This document shows, in pieces, positions 36,708 through 48,244 of a stretch of 64,000 bases of DNA. The notes under the pieces are model-generated. The model did not search any database. It was not told where the DNA came from and saw nothing but the letters and a program-made list of their open reading frames with translations. This DNA is from Sequoia sempervirens (lineage: Eukaryota > Streptophyta > Pinopsida > Cupressales > Cupressaceae), in contig VDFB02270651.1 of assembly GCA_007258455.2 (NCBI GenBank), positions 496,297,179-496,361,178 on the forward strand. Reading direction: 5' to 3'. The position numbers were made by a program, and so were the translations under genes. The first letter of the stretch is position 1; every line of letters starts with the position of its first letter.

Positions 36708-37929
36708 AGAGTCATCTTGTCGAACTACGAGTCTCTGAGCCTTGAACGTAGGCAAGGTTGATCTTTGATCATCCCCCGAGACACTTAGGTCAGTCCTTTA
36801 GGAATCTGTCATAATAAACTGACATTTCATCATGTATATCTTCATCTATAAATCAGTCAAGTCGTGAGTCAAACTATGTGGTCTCTACGTGTATAACGTA
36901 GGAAAGGATAATCTGTTGATTAGCCCTTGAGGCCCCTAGGATAGGTCCTTAGGTTAGTCTCTTGGTTAAAATCTCAGAAAACCCCAAAACATTTGAAAAT
37001 CAAAAAATCAAAACATTTATAAAAATCTCAAAAAATACCAAAAACAGCCTCAAAACATTTCAAAATTCTCATATCGCTTTCATCCACAATAACATCACTC
37101 ATAATAAATCGTCGTCATCTTCAACCTTTGGTGAAACACTCAGAAACAAGTCTAGCAGGTTAAAAAGTGAAAACTTAAATGTTAAAATCTCAAGTTTAGG
37201 TCAGGACGTAAACAAGTTGGTCAACTCTTTGTGTCGATAGCCTATCATCCAATTGGTTCCATATCAAATCATTTGATATCGTCATGTCCTAGGATGCATC
37301 CTTCCTGCAATGGACATCAACATCAGGCATCACCGTAGTTTAGTCTTGGCTAGTGGTATTGAAGAACATTAGCTTGTTTGTTTACTTTATCTTTTTCTTG
37401 TTGATTTATCTTATTGCACTCATTTCAAGGACCTCTCGATGATGTCTAATCAAAATATTTAGAGAGATAGGAATGGGGAAATGATCATTACCTTTTTATC
37501 TATTGTTCTTGTTGGATGTCTTTGTAATATAACAATGACGAATACTTGCTTTATTAGGTGTGTATGAAAGGTGTTTTAGATATCTTGTTGACCACATAAG
37601 AAGGCTTGCCTTCCTATGTTTTGGTCCGAGATGTTTGAAGTACCTAAAGTGCATCATAGTAAGGTTTCCGTATGTCAGGTGTGAACAAGGATACTCCTAT
37701 CTGATTGTTGAGTCAAAGTCCATCACACTAAATACTACGCCATCCTGGTTCTTAATACCTTGATGCATCGTATTTATGCGTGTTATCAAAAATAAGATAA
37801 TTGGCCCTTTGAAAAATCCCAACTCCACAAAAGATATACATCATCATCATCTTTGGTTTTGTTGAAATCTCTTCTTTCTCTTCTTCCTTCTTTCTCTTCA
37901 CGCTAACAAGGTACTATGACAGTTAATCG

Positions 37930-38870
37930 TCATCATCATTAATCCTGCATCCACAAATTGTTAGCATAGTACATGTCATATTATATAGAAAACATCGATC
38001 ATCTCATATACATTGCATCTCCATCATCATATAATATAGATTTTTTATTCTAAGCATCTCATAAATCATCACATTACAATAATTTTGCATAAACATTTCA
38101 TAAATTATCCCATATCATTATAAGCATTCAATGCATAATTAAACATAACGTAAGCATTATAAACAATCCATCGCATTAGGTGCATCCATATCACATAAAA
38201 CATCTCATTAAAGCATCCCTTAGGCCATCGCATATGCATCACAAGGTCATTACTCATATATCATTTGGCATATCATAAATCATCATCATACCATTTTTCA
38301 TAACATATCATTTCACATATAACATCACATCACATCATAACATCGTCATAAGTGCATATCATACATGGAAAATTACATACATTCATCATTGTATAAACCG
38401 CATAACATGATCATTGCATTCACATCATCATCACCATCAGAACAAAAAAGGGTATCAAAAAAGAAATCATCAACATACATAAATCATCATATAGATTGCA
38501 TCATACACCATCATTAAAAACATACATGAAAAGGTACAAGAGAAATGTATCATAAAATCCATCCATATCGCATATCCATTATATATCCATAATCATCACA
38601 AATTACATGAGGCATAATATAGATCTGTTAATCACATCACCATCGCATAATGCATACATCATCAGAAAGAAATGCATTCATACATATTATATCCATCACA
38701 TACATCATGGTACCATTGCATCGCATATAGAAATAGGAACATCCATAATGCATATAGTAAAGATAGAACACATCATATCACATCAAAATCATCATCTCAT
38801 ATATATATCATCATCTACTATCATAGTACAAAATAATAATCGGATCACTGTACATGTATGTCAATGAGTA
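37930..38870. repeat. CAT/ATCATC-rich low-complexity block
   Basis: About 0.95 kb is built from CAT, ATCATC, CATATC and CACATCA words with little T-run or G content on the plus strand. No strict unit length is visible, so it is a degenerate simple-sequence region rather than a satellite. Confidence 0.75.
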
Positions 38871-38945
38871 CAAAAAAGGCCCAATGAGCTATAAAAAATG
38901 AGCCCATATGGCACAAAGGAGTAATGTCTTGGTCAAAGAGGTAGC

Positions 38946-40684
38946 CTAACCCTCCTGCCTACTACCCTCGCCACCGCCTCTGTCACCATGGCCCTCTACA
39001 TGTCTATGACTGGTCCTCTGTGAAAAATCTAGGGCCCAGGCTGCTCTTGGTATGACATCATGATAACGCATCCGATAATAATCCGCCTCCTAGATAGCCT
39101 CCCTGTATGAGTGCAATGACACTATCTATCAAGAGGAGGAAGATGCCATGCTCTCTAGCTACTATCTGTGATCCATCTCTGTGGCTGCCTATAGCTCTAT
39201 GGCCCACCTCTGAAGAATCACCTGATCTCTCTCAACCCAGGCCTGGTCTCTCTTAGCTCGAGCCTGATCCCTCTCTGATGTCAAAGCTTGAACCTGGGCC
39301 TGCAACTGTAATATCAATCCGTCTCTCGGATCTGGCTGACCTTCTTGTTGTATTGGTGGAGGCTACATGTGAGGTTGGTCCTTACCTCTATCTCGGGGTG
39401 GTGTAGCAACCCAATCCTGATGACCCTCTAGCCCCCAATCCTGGTCCTACATGTGGACATCAACATGAGGCTGATCCACTTGAACCCTGGGTGGTTGGTC
39501 CTGTACTGGCTGGTCCTGTGGTGGCTATCCTACAAGAGGACCACCACCTTCTCATCCTCGGCCCGCCCCTCTACCCTTGGCTCTTCGTCGAATAATGAGT
39601 GCACCTAGAATTGTCAAACGTAGAGGCGGTCAGAACCAATCTCTATAAGCCTATGTCACTCCTGGATCTGCAACTCCCTGATCGTATGCCCATGGCTGGG
39701 CCACCAGCTGCCTGAAACTGTCAATTGCCTTGTGGGCAGGAATGTATCTCGCCTAGGCACCCTGCAATACTGTGTGAGAAAAAATGGCCACATAATCATC
39801 ATCTGGCCTATCCTGTACCTCCCCAAACTGACGTTAAACTCGTCTGGGTAGATATCGCTCGATCATGGTGTGCTCCCGCCCCTGCATGAACCGATCCTGG
39901 CAGGCAAAGAACAACTCTTGTGCATCATCGGCCCATCTAGGCCAACCAAGGTAGGGACGCCATGTAAATACTGTCTTCTCATTGATGAACCTCCTCCAGT
40001 GAGGGATCCCATGCTCACCTATGTGTGTAAAGGACACACTGCCCCTGTATCGCCAAACCACTGGATCATTGGGCCCGACTGGCACTACAACAACCCGCGG
40101 CCAAAGAACGGAGATGTACTCCCATGCCCACACATGAAGAAGTGTGACACCTGCACCAGTGCCCTGCTGTCCAAATATGCATACTCGAGTAAATCTTTGT
40201 AAAGGGAGGAAAGAAGAACTAGACCCCATGCAAAATGAACTGGCTTATCACGAACCATTCGCTCCCAGCAAAGACCCCAGCCAGGACAAAAATATTGGCC
40301 TCGTTGATCTGGGGCAACAAGACCTGAGATGACAACAGCTATCACTAGACAAAATGGTGACGTGAGTGTCCTATGGCGCTCCATCTCTATCTGGCCCTCA
40401 CAAACAATAGTGTCCTCCGTAGCAAGGACTTCATGGAAGGCATCCCGTCCGGCATCCATATCATGAATAACTTGTTGACCATGTATAGGCAATCTAAGGA
40501 TGTGCCACACGTCCTCCAGGGTAATGGTGGCCTCGCCAGTGGGAAGATGAAAAGACGACGTCTCACTATGCCATCTCTCAACAAACACAAACATCATGCC
40601 AAGATGGGTCCGCACAGGTGCTGCGTAAGCAATGTACCATAGCCCCATATCTCGAAGTCGATCCTGCTCCCTGTCGGTCAAATC
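38946..40684 (-). pseudogene. Antisense plant mobile domain (PMD) protein
   Basis: On the strand opposite to gag-pol, a frame of about 580 codons encodes a plant mobile domain protein. The N-terminal part (40,684-40,190) has FHLPTGEATITLEDVWHILR with LPIHG, the hallmark PMD motif, and FAWGLVLLSSLYKDLLEYAY. After a frame change near 40,190 it continues LLHVWAWEYISVLWPRV and GWPRWADDAQELFFACQDRF. A Pro/Gln-rich segment follows, then a coiled-coil C-terminus LQAQVQALTSERDQARAKRD and a stop at 38,946. Stops inside the second frame are mostly TAG (39,834 is TAA). No ATG starts the frame; an in-frame TGA lies at 40,685-40,687. PMD proteins are transposon-derived, and host members (MAIN, MAIL1) act in silencing. 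Here it is element cargo. Function in the element is unknown. Confidence 0.85.
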
Positions 40685-40687
40685 TCA

Positions 40688-41694
40688 CAAATAACTAAAT
40701 ATCTCCCGTGATCTATGCTCATGAGAATAGAGCTCCCTCCCCCCCTCCTGCATCAGGAAAGGTCACCGTGTTAAAATCATCAAGAAATTTTATCCCGAGC
40801 ATTAAAAAAACTGGCCCAGCGGTGCAAACTGTGAAGGTGTCGCAGTTTGAAATTTACAAACAGCGACGCTGGTATCTTCAAACTCCAAACTACACTACGG
40901 CGGTGCACTTTGCTTAAGCACCTCGAACCCTAATTCTAAATACCACCGTGGCGTCAGAGTTAAAAAGTCCAGCGCTCCATTTCATGAGGGCGTCAGAGTT
41001 TGAGGAATCTTTTCAAACTCCAAACTCCACTACGGCAGTCCATCTTGTGATGGCGGTTCAATTTGGAGGACCGAGCGGTCCAGTTTGAAATTTGAGTGAT
41101 GCTATATAGCACCGCTGCAAATGACCTAGTTCGAAATGCATCAAATGAATGCGTAAAACAAAAAATGAAGCTCAAGGATCACTTACCGGTGCCCCGATGT
41201 TGGGAGGTTGCTGGTACATCCATACTTGGTCTGAGATATGCAATGGGAGTTGTCATTACTCCATCTCGTTAGGGTATCAGGGCTCAAAATCACAAAATCG
41301 TCAAAGGCTAAGTGTGGAAATGAATTGAAAGTGACCTCCTAAGGCCTATTTAAGCCTAAAAATTTAGGGTTTTTTGACCCCCTCTAGCCATCCTGCTAGG
41401 GTTTTGGACCCCTGGTTCCATTTTTGTCCATCTGAAGGCCGTTTCACACCATTTTTTGGTATCTTACCTCCTTTTTTGGCCTCCCGGACCCCTTTTGGAC
41501 CTATCAGCCACCTTGTCCTCTTTTTTTGCGAGATCACCCAAAAATCTAAATTTTTGTCCGATCTCTCGAGGGGGCAATATATTGGCATATTTCCTTCACC
41601 GAGGCAGCAGTGGGGCAAGTTTTAAAATTAGAAAATTTTGACTTTTGATCGAAACCGTTTATTCTTTGACCCAACACAATGAGTGCATTGCTTC
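40688..41694. other. Region between antisense ORF and 3' LTR
   Basis: This would hold the promoter and 5' untranslated part of the antisense frame. On the minus strand a GCTATATAGC box lies at about 41,101-41,110. The stretch is GC-richer than its surroundings and repeats CAAACTCCA(A)ACT(A/C)CAC and GGCGTCAGAGTTTGA-type motifs. Open frames at 41.36-41.64 kb have no recognisable content. Confidence 0.45.
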
Positions 41695-41708
41695 AAAGAG
41701 GGGCAACA
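41695..41708 (+). other. Polypurine tract
   Basis: AAAGAGGGGCAACA directly precedes the 3' LTR and is the expected plus-strand priming site. Confidence 0.8.
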
Positions 41709-43002
41709 TGTAGACACGTAAAATGTACCAATTGACATTGCGCATCTGATCCCAACTACTAACACCAGTTCATCTTGAATCATCCCTCAGTCTAACCATT
41801 TAATCAGATACCCTTATGTGATTAAATTCATCAATTTTCCTCCCTTAATTAAATAAATCATTTTATCTAATTAAGTCACTCTTTCTTGTTAATTAAATCA
41901 ATTTATCTGATCTGATTAACCCTATGATTATATTTAATTAAATAATTCATTTTATTTGATTAAATCTCTAAAGTCTATCCATTAAATTAAATAAATTAAA
42001 CCTTGTTTAATTTAAGCTAACTTCATCTCCTTAGTTAAATAAATCAAAATCTTTATTTAATTAATCTTAAAATCATATTCTTCTCATATTTGATTTAAAT
42101 CAATCCATAAATTTAAGTCAAATTTGTCACATCAATAAATATCGCAATTAGATTAATTAACTTTGATTAATTTAATCTCCTATCATGTCCCATCCTCTAG
42201 CTTTTCCCACTTGCACATGAAAATAGATTTAATTGATTTATTAAATCTCCATTTTCCATCAAAAGGCATAATGAAGGAATATTCTCCAAATTTGAATTCA
42301 AAATCCAAGTGGGATGAGTCCTTCCAACAAAGCATTTACTCCACCTGACAAGTCCTTTGCCTTGAGCCAAGTGGCATTCAATGCATTTTTCCTTCCCTCT
42401 TACATGTCATTTCAACAATTTCAAATTCAAATATATATGCATTTATTGACACATTCTTCAAAACTTGCACATCCTTCATCCATTCTCATGTGGACAAGTG
42501 GCATCTTGTCATTTGTTGGTTTTTAGTCCCACATTGCTCCATTTTTGACATCTCTTCAACTTGAAATTCTATAAATAAGAGGTCTTATTCCTCATTCTAT
42601 CATCCACAATTCATGCAAAGTTATTATACTCGAATCCATAGCAACTTATCATCAATTTCATCCAAGCATAGTTAGGTTTTTTGCAGATTTTCAACATGGA
42701 GCTCCATTGAAGTCATCCCTACAAGCATCCATCCATCATCAAGCATCTTTATCACACCATTGGAGTTGGGAAAGGGGCAATTTTCACATCAAATTGGCAC
42801 CAACTCCCTCAAGAGATTAAGAGTTTGCATGGTTCTAGAATAGGATTTGATATTCTTGCTTCAAATTTGTTGTGTTCTTAACTTCATTCCTTTTCTTTTA
42901 CTTTCAAATGAATTTCTTGAGGAATCATGTTTCTAACCATGCATTTGATCTAATATGTTGATTGTTTGTTGTGTTTATGCAGGTTGGGAATCATGGTTCA
43001 CA
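41709..43002 (+). repeat. 3' LTR of Tat element
   Basis: Starts TGTAGACACG and ends ATGGTTCACA, then ATAAG. It is nine bases longer than the 5' copy because of an indel near 42,150, and about 33 single-base differences are seen by hand comparison, mostly transitions in the first 450 bases. Confidence 0.95.
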
Positions 43003-43007
43003 ATAAG
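43003..43007. repeat. Target-site duplication (right), ATAAG
   Basis: Identical to 23,490-23,494. The empty site would read ...TCTATCATAAGAACACAA... Confidence 0.95.
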
Positions 43008-44486
43008 AACACAATACACCTTCCTAATAGAGTTGACTCACCTCAAGGTTGAAATTCAATCCTATCCTTGGGAGTATTGGTTGTTTTTTAAGAACCAAGC
43101 TAATCTTCAAGGAAGCCTATGGACTTTTCCATTTCGAATTATTATCAACTTGAAGGGATTTTCCAATGAACGAGTGAAAGCAACAATGCTTTCCTCCTGG
43201 ACTTTGGGCTTTGCAATACTTGGGAGGGTGATCCCACAATGTATTTAAAGACCTTTGCACCTAATGACTGAATACATTGCAAATAACAAATAATTCTCAT
43301 ATAATAGCTCAACAAATGGAATGTATCAAAGAAGTTGGCTACTTCTTAACCAAACTCAACATTCAGAGCATGGGAATGGTGAAACTTAACACAAAATAAT
43401 AACAATTGTAATACATTTAAAAGAGTTTGTTTATAAGAATTGATTTTCTACTGAATTGACCAAAAAAATGTGTAATGCACACTCACTTAGATCGGTGCTT
43501 TATCCTAGTAATGGAGTCAAACTCAAAACCTATACAATATGATAACAATTTAACACATATCATCATTTAAGCTTTGATAATAATGCATTACAACATTTCA
43601 ACATCATACTCTCAACCACAACTTCTTACTGATATCCTAGCACTCAATATTCATGAACCTATAGCTTCACTCAAGCATTTCATTAATTCTTTGAATTAAA
43701 AGCAAGAACAAAACTGCACAACCAATGGAAATCAATGAAGACAAATAAGATAATCCTTGATCATATTATTCATAATTCATGAAACAAGTACATAGGAGAG
43801 AAATGGATTTGAATTTGAACCATTTTGTATTCAATTGCTAGTATTGCTATCAAAATTACATATGCATTGGTAGACTCAAAACCTAAGATAGAACTTCAAA
43901 GTGCTCGCTATACTCTTTACAAAATGATCTATGATCAATTACAAGCAACCAAATCATACTTCTGTCCTTGAATTACTTCTTATAGAAATGAAGGAGCAAA
44001 CAAGCTTCGGGCCAAAAAGTACACATGTCCCCTTCTTATTGGACCGTTACAAAATACATTCCCTTTGCAGTTATATTTGCATTCTCAAATGGAGGGAAAT
44101 GTTACATGAGACAAAAGTTATTTTCATTTGTTGTTGAGGATTAGGTCCCACCTTCCAAAAGGAATCTTTGAGCTAATTTGACAATATCCACGTGCTCTAA
44201 AAATGTGTCCACGTACATCAAGAAAAGATGAAAGAAAGCATAAAAATCATAAGGAAGAAAAGACAAGAAACTCATCTACATCTGCAACCTTGCCATCAAA
44301 TTCAAATTGGGGAGAAGACAACATTTTATCCGTACTTTAGCAAAATACTAATCTGTACTAGTTCTAGACTATACATTGTACTTCTCCCATCTGTTACTCA
44401 CCATAGTTGTAGACTTACCAAGACAAAATTGTAGAGCTATCTGTTGTTGTAGCTCAATCCTCTAAAACATCCAAATACTTATCTTT
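43008..44486. other. Non-coding stretch, no gene seen
   Basis: Old flanking DNA of the Tat insertion site. Short open frames at 42.9-43.25, 43.9 and 44.2 kb show no family match or biased composition. The last part may be the 3' untranslated region of the minus-strand pseudogene next to it. Confidence 0.5.
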
Positions 44487-47400
44487 CTATGCTTGGAATT
44501 CCTCTTTTGTAGGCCAATTAAATTTTATGATTTCATCAGCTTTTGTTCTATAAGGGGCATATTTAGTTACCACTTGGTTTGCTTCTTTGTCAAATTCTTC
44601 TAGAACAAGTCTTGCATGAGTGATCATATCCATGTTCTTTTTTAACATGCTCATATCATTCCCTTGACAGATTAGAGTTGCTTGTTTTGAAATCACCTCA
44701 TTTGTATCCTTCCTCCAATCATGCAAGTTTTTAATGTTGCCATCATCTTTTAATATAGGATGGAGGAGACCATGATTCATTTCATGAAAACCCTCAAGTA
44801 ACTCCCTGATCTTTGCCAAAGGCTTTATCTCCCCCCTGAATTCTTGAATTCCATTTACAGTCCTGAGAGTTGGCTTGATATTTTCTAGTGCATTGACATC
44901 ATGCTTGGCTCCCACAACCATTATTCTCAAGTCTTGCAGTCTTGGGATCCATGTCTCCATTAAGGAATTGCCACTTCTTTATCAATATCAAAATTGTTTA
45001 TTGCATCTTTCATGGCAGAATAATTAGCATGGAGGCTAATTAATCTATTGTTCACTCCTCTATTTAGATGCTCCAAAACTGCAGTGAAAATCTTCATATT
45101 GTTAACAAAAATTTCTCTATCATGTCTATCACATTTCTCTTCATACTCCTTTAACTTTTGCAACAATTCTTCCTTGCTAACCTCTTCTTCCTACTATGCA
45201 CTGGGTGAATCTGGCTTCTCCACTAAAATGTGCACATTTCCCATATTGTAGGGCACAATTTCCCATGAAGAACTTGTTGGAGGTGGAGTAGCAGTAGTTG
45301 ATGGCTCTTGTGGAGTAGAAGGTGAAGCAACATCAGTCTCCATTGGCTCACCATGTTGCAAGTTTTACATTTTTTCCTTTAACAGTTCCAACTTAGTTTG
45401 TAGCTGCATGGTATGTTGTTGATTCTTCCCATAATCAATCAAAAAATCATTGTAATTTTTTCTAAATTGTTCCTTCTCAACAGTCACCGATTCCACTGTT
45501 GCCTTTGTAAATTGAGAAACATTTACTGACATTGTTTTTGCCTCAATTGCTGAGCTGTCTGACACTCTCTTTATTATCAAGCCTCCCCTATAATTTGCAG
45601 CAGGCTCTGCAATATCTGGATTCTTGGTATTGGGGGCTAAGGCCCAAATGGCTAGTGTATCCCACTGCTCACTAAATGCAAATCCTTGCAGTGAAATTGT
45701 AGCTTCCTCCTCTGAGTTGTAGAGGTCTATCATATCTCTTTATTGTTTCAAATGAAATGGCATAAGAAAAATCCCATTCGGGCAATAAAATAATTCCACT
45801 CTTTCTAACCAGTTCGCTACCCTCAGCTATAGTTATTTTTTGATACTTCTCCTTCATCTCTTTTATTAATCTTGCTTGGATGACTGAATCAAGTAGTTTA
45901 GGATGAAGGCTCCTTTGTTTTGCAACATTATTCACAAATTCATCCTTCTTCACCCTCCAGAAAAACTCCATGAAGGCTCCTTTGTTTTGCAACATTATTC
46001 ACAAATTCATCCTTCTTTGCCCTCCAGAAAAACTCCATGAAGGCCTTAGACTGCACAAAAGAATCATCATCCATGAATTTATTACATGTCTCTTCTCTCA
46101 CATCATTTTGGCTATTTAAGCCAGTGAGGTCAGCCTTGCTTAGTCTCAAACCAAGCTACTGTGGAATAGTATCCCTTGGTAGAGATGTCATTCCTTGTTT
46201 CATTCCTCTTGTGTTACCAATATTTCATCGTCAGAATCCTCCTCATAGTCCACCAAACCAACTGATTGAACCTTTTGTTTCTTTTGGTGGTGATGCTTGT
46301 CTAGTTGGAGAATCAATGTTAATGAATTTAGGTCTAGCTGACCTTGGGGGAGATGGTGGTGGAATTTGTGGCACTGGTGAAGGACTCCTTTACTTCTCTG
46401 GTTGAGAAGGAGCAATAGTTGTATCCTTTCTCTTCACCTTACTTTTCTTTCTTTTGAAGAAAATTACCTTTTGTTGCTCAGGTGGTTGGTAAGATGGCCT
46501 TTCTTCCATTGCAGGGGTATCCCCCACATCTTGTTCATCTGTAGCAATGGCCTTCCCCTTTTCCTGGACCAATCTCTCACCGTCTAAGTCCCCTACAACT
46601 ATCTCAAAGTTTTGGAAAATAAATTTAATTCTTTGGATTTCATTGGGAATTTTTGCAAAGGAAGTAAATTGTGGGCCCTTTTCCCTTATTTTCCTTTGCA
46701 ATTTATCAAAAACAATCCATTTTGTTTTTCTGTCCTCCTGCTTTAGAAAATAAAAAAATGTTCCTAATGACATCCTCAGGGAAATAAAAATTATGAATAA
46801 ACTTTGAGCTCCTATTTCTTATCTTCAACCATGCCATAAAACCTTCAAGGTCATGGTTTCTCACTGCTTCTCTTCTCATATTCAATGGTTTAAGAATATC
46901 ATTTATATTATCCCATCCCCCTTTTAACCATTAAAAAATTTTAAAAGAAAGTGTATGAAGGGAAGAATGTTCCCTTTCCCTGATCCTTTAGGTGGATGTT
47001 TTACACATTCCCAAATTTCCATATTACTTCTAAAAATCCAATCCTTTCTGACACATATTTGGGTAGTAAGTGGGGTGAAATGATTGAACCATAGACTCTC
47101 AAAACAGTGTAAGTGGGATAAGGGATAACATCCCACCAGTTGTGATCAATACCAAGTTTTGTCCTTCTTTCCTTAGGCCTTAGAAAATAATGCAAGGCTA
47201 TAGGAATCCTTGGCATGATCATCATTAGTACTCTCCTTAGCTTGGAGGAAAATAAGTTTTGGAACAATACATAATCAAACTTTCTATCATCTTGTCAAGG
47301 ACCATAGTCCAACATTGCACAAGAAGTTCCAAATTACCTTTCCTTTGTTCCAATGCCATATCTTGACCAAATAATGGAGCACCCATGAATAGTAACATGC

Positions 47401-48244
47401 GCATAAACAAAGAATACCAGAAGAATTTGACTCCATCCTTACCCTTCTTCAACTCAACCAGGCCCTCATGAATTTTTTTTGCTAGATACCCTACATAATC
47501 ATACAATGTGTAGTATGTAGGGTGCTGGATATGTGCTGCCATATACATCCAAGCCCTAGGTATGCTTGTGACTGGGTCATAACCAATAATATGACATATG
47601 GAATAGAAGGTCCTTTGGAAATAAGTCACAAAATATTTTATCGGATAGGGCTCCTTGTCTGAAGGACCCAGGACTACCTTTCTACCACCCACAGATGCCA
47701 AATAATTTAGTAGTATTGAAAACTTGAATGTATGCTTTACCTTCTCACACTCTGCCCTAAATTTGTTCTCATCAATAGGCACCATGTCCTCATTCTAGTT
47801 AGTGAGCTTGAAAATTTCTACAATCTCCTCCCTAGTGACCTTAACCATATCTATTCCATTGAATGTCCTCACAGTCCTTGTGACTAGTCCATAGTTTCTG
47901 GCCAATGCTTTTAACAAATCCACATCCATATAGACATTGGGTACAATTAACTTTCCCAAGTCTAGATTCCACGGGTTACCCACAGGAATTCCATGATTCC
48001 TATTCCCAAACCAGCAATTGAACATTTTCCACCCAATCTAAGGCAATGTAACATCCTTGATAGCAGCTTGCTTATCTACCAGTCCTTCAACAATTTATTT
48101 CCCTTGGAACAGTGGTTGACCCTTATGTTTTTCAAAAGTTGAGGGTTTTAATTGCTCAGTTAGGTCCTAGACTATGGGTCTAACGGGAATTTTTGAGCCA
48201 GAGGCTTCTCCCTTGGATGTGGATGCTTTCACTTTCAAAGCCAT
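44487..48244 (-). pseudogene. Long ORF of unrecognised family (copy B)
   Basis: From an ATG at 48,244 (MALKVKASTSKGEASGSKIP) one frame runs about 335 codons to 47,237 with a few TAG/TAA stops at Gln-like sites, then continues through at least eight frame changes to a stop at 44,487, about 1,250 codons in all. The first third is globular-looking: GWKMFNCWFGNRNHGIPVGN, YFVTYFQRTFYSICHIIGYD, TLYDYVGYLAKKIHEGLVEL, FFWYSLFMRMLLFMGAPLFG. The middle is Pro/Ser/Lys-rich with a basic KRKKSKVKRK stretch that could be a nuclear signal. The C-terminal third is helical and charged (LKEYEEKCDRHDREIFVNNM, LEEFDKEANQVVTKY). I recognise no named domain; the layout resembles other plant transposon cargo proteins such as PMD or 'putative plant transposon protein' families, which is only a suggestion. 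A 67-bp duplication adds one frame change. Copy A at 3.7-5.1 kb looks distantly related. Confidence 0.6.
45904..46037 (-). repeat. 67-bp tandem duplication inside the ORF
   Basis: Units 45,904-45,970 and 45,971-46,037 are nearly identical (they differ at CACC/TGCC in the middle). Both encode FMEFFWR(A/V)KKDEFVNNVA on the minus strand. As 67 is not a multiple of three, the duplication shifts the frame. Confidence 0.9.

Larger units (their letters stand above)
36052..38945. other. Long AT-rich spacer after integrase
   Basis: No gene is supported. It holds a repeated CCTTGG(C/T)GAAAACCTGGCAAA motif at 36,105-36,133 and 36,249-36,272, an A-rich tandem region, and a CAT/ATC-rich block. The open frame at 36,962-37,240 has Lys/Asn/Ser bias from A-rich DNA only. 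Confidence 0.7.
23495..43002 (+). mobile_element. Complete Ty3/gypsy Tat-lineage LTR retrotransposon
   Basis: This 19,508-bp element is bounded by LTRs of 1,285 and 1,294 bp that start TGTAGACAC and end TTCACA, with a 5-bp ATAAG duplication outside. Inside, in order, are a tRNA-type primer-binding site, a 2.9-kb leader, gag, protease, a G-patch-like motif, RT, RNase H, a second RNase H, integrase, a 2.9-kb AT-rich spacer, an antisense PMD frame, and a polypurine tract. The integrase-before-LTR order and RT sequence give Ty3/gypsy; the second RNase H and C-x2-H-type zinc knuckle give the Tat lineage (Ogre/Retand-like size). By hand I count about 33 substitutions and one 9-bp indel between the LTRs, roughly 2.5 percent. 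It is not autonomous now: gag and pol contain many stops and several frameshifts. Confidence 0.95.

Noticed and set aside
37930..38870. Possible CRISPR-like or satellite array in the CAT-rich block
   Set aside because: There is no constant unit length, no spacer pattern, and a plant context makes CRISPR implausible.
39870..40642. Plus-strand open frames at the PMD region
   Set aside because: The minus strand carries the recognised PMD motifs; the plus frames are overlapping shadows.
41364..41641. Overlapping open frames on both strands near the 3' LTR
   Set aside because: They have no domain and lie in the untranslated segment between the antisense ORF and polypurine tract.
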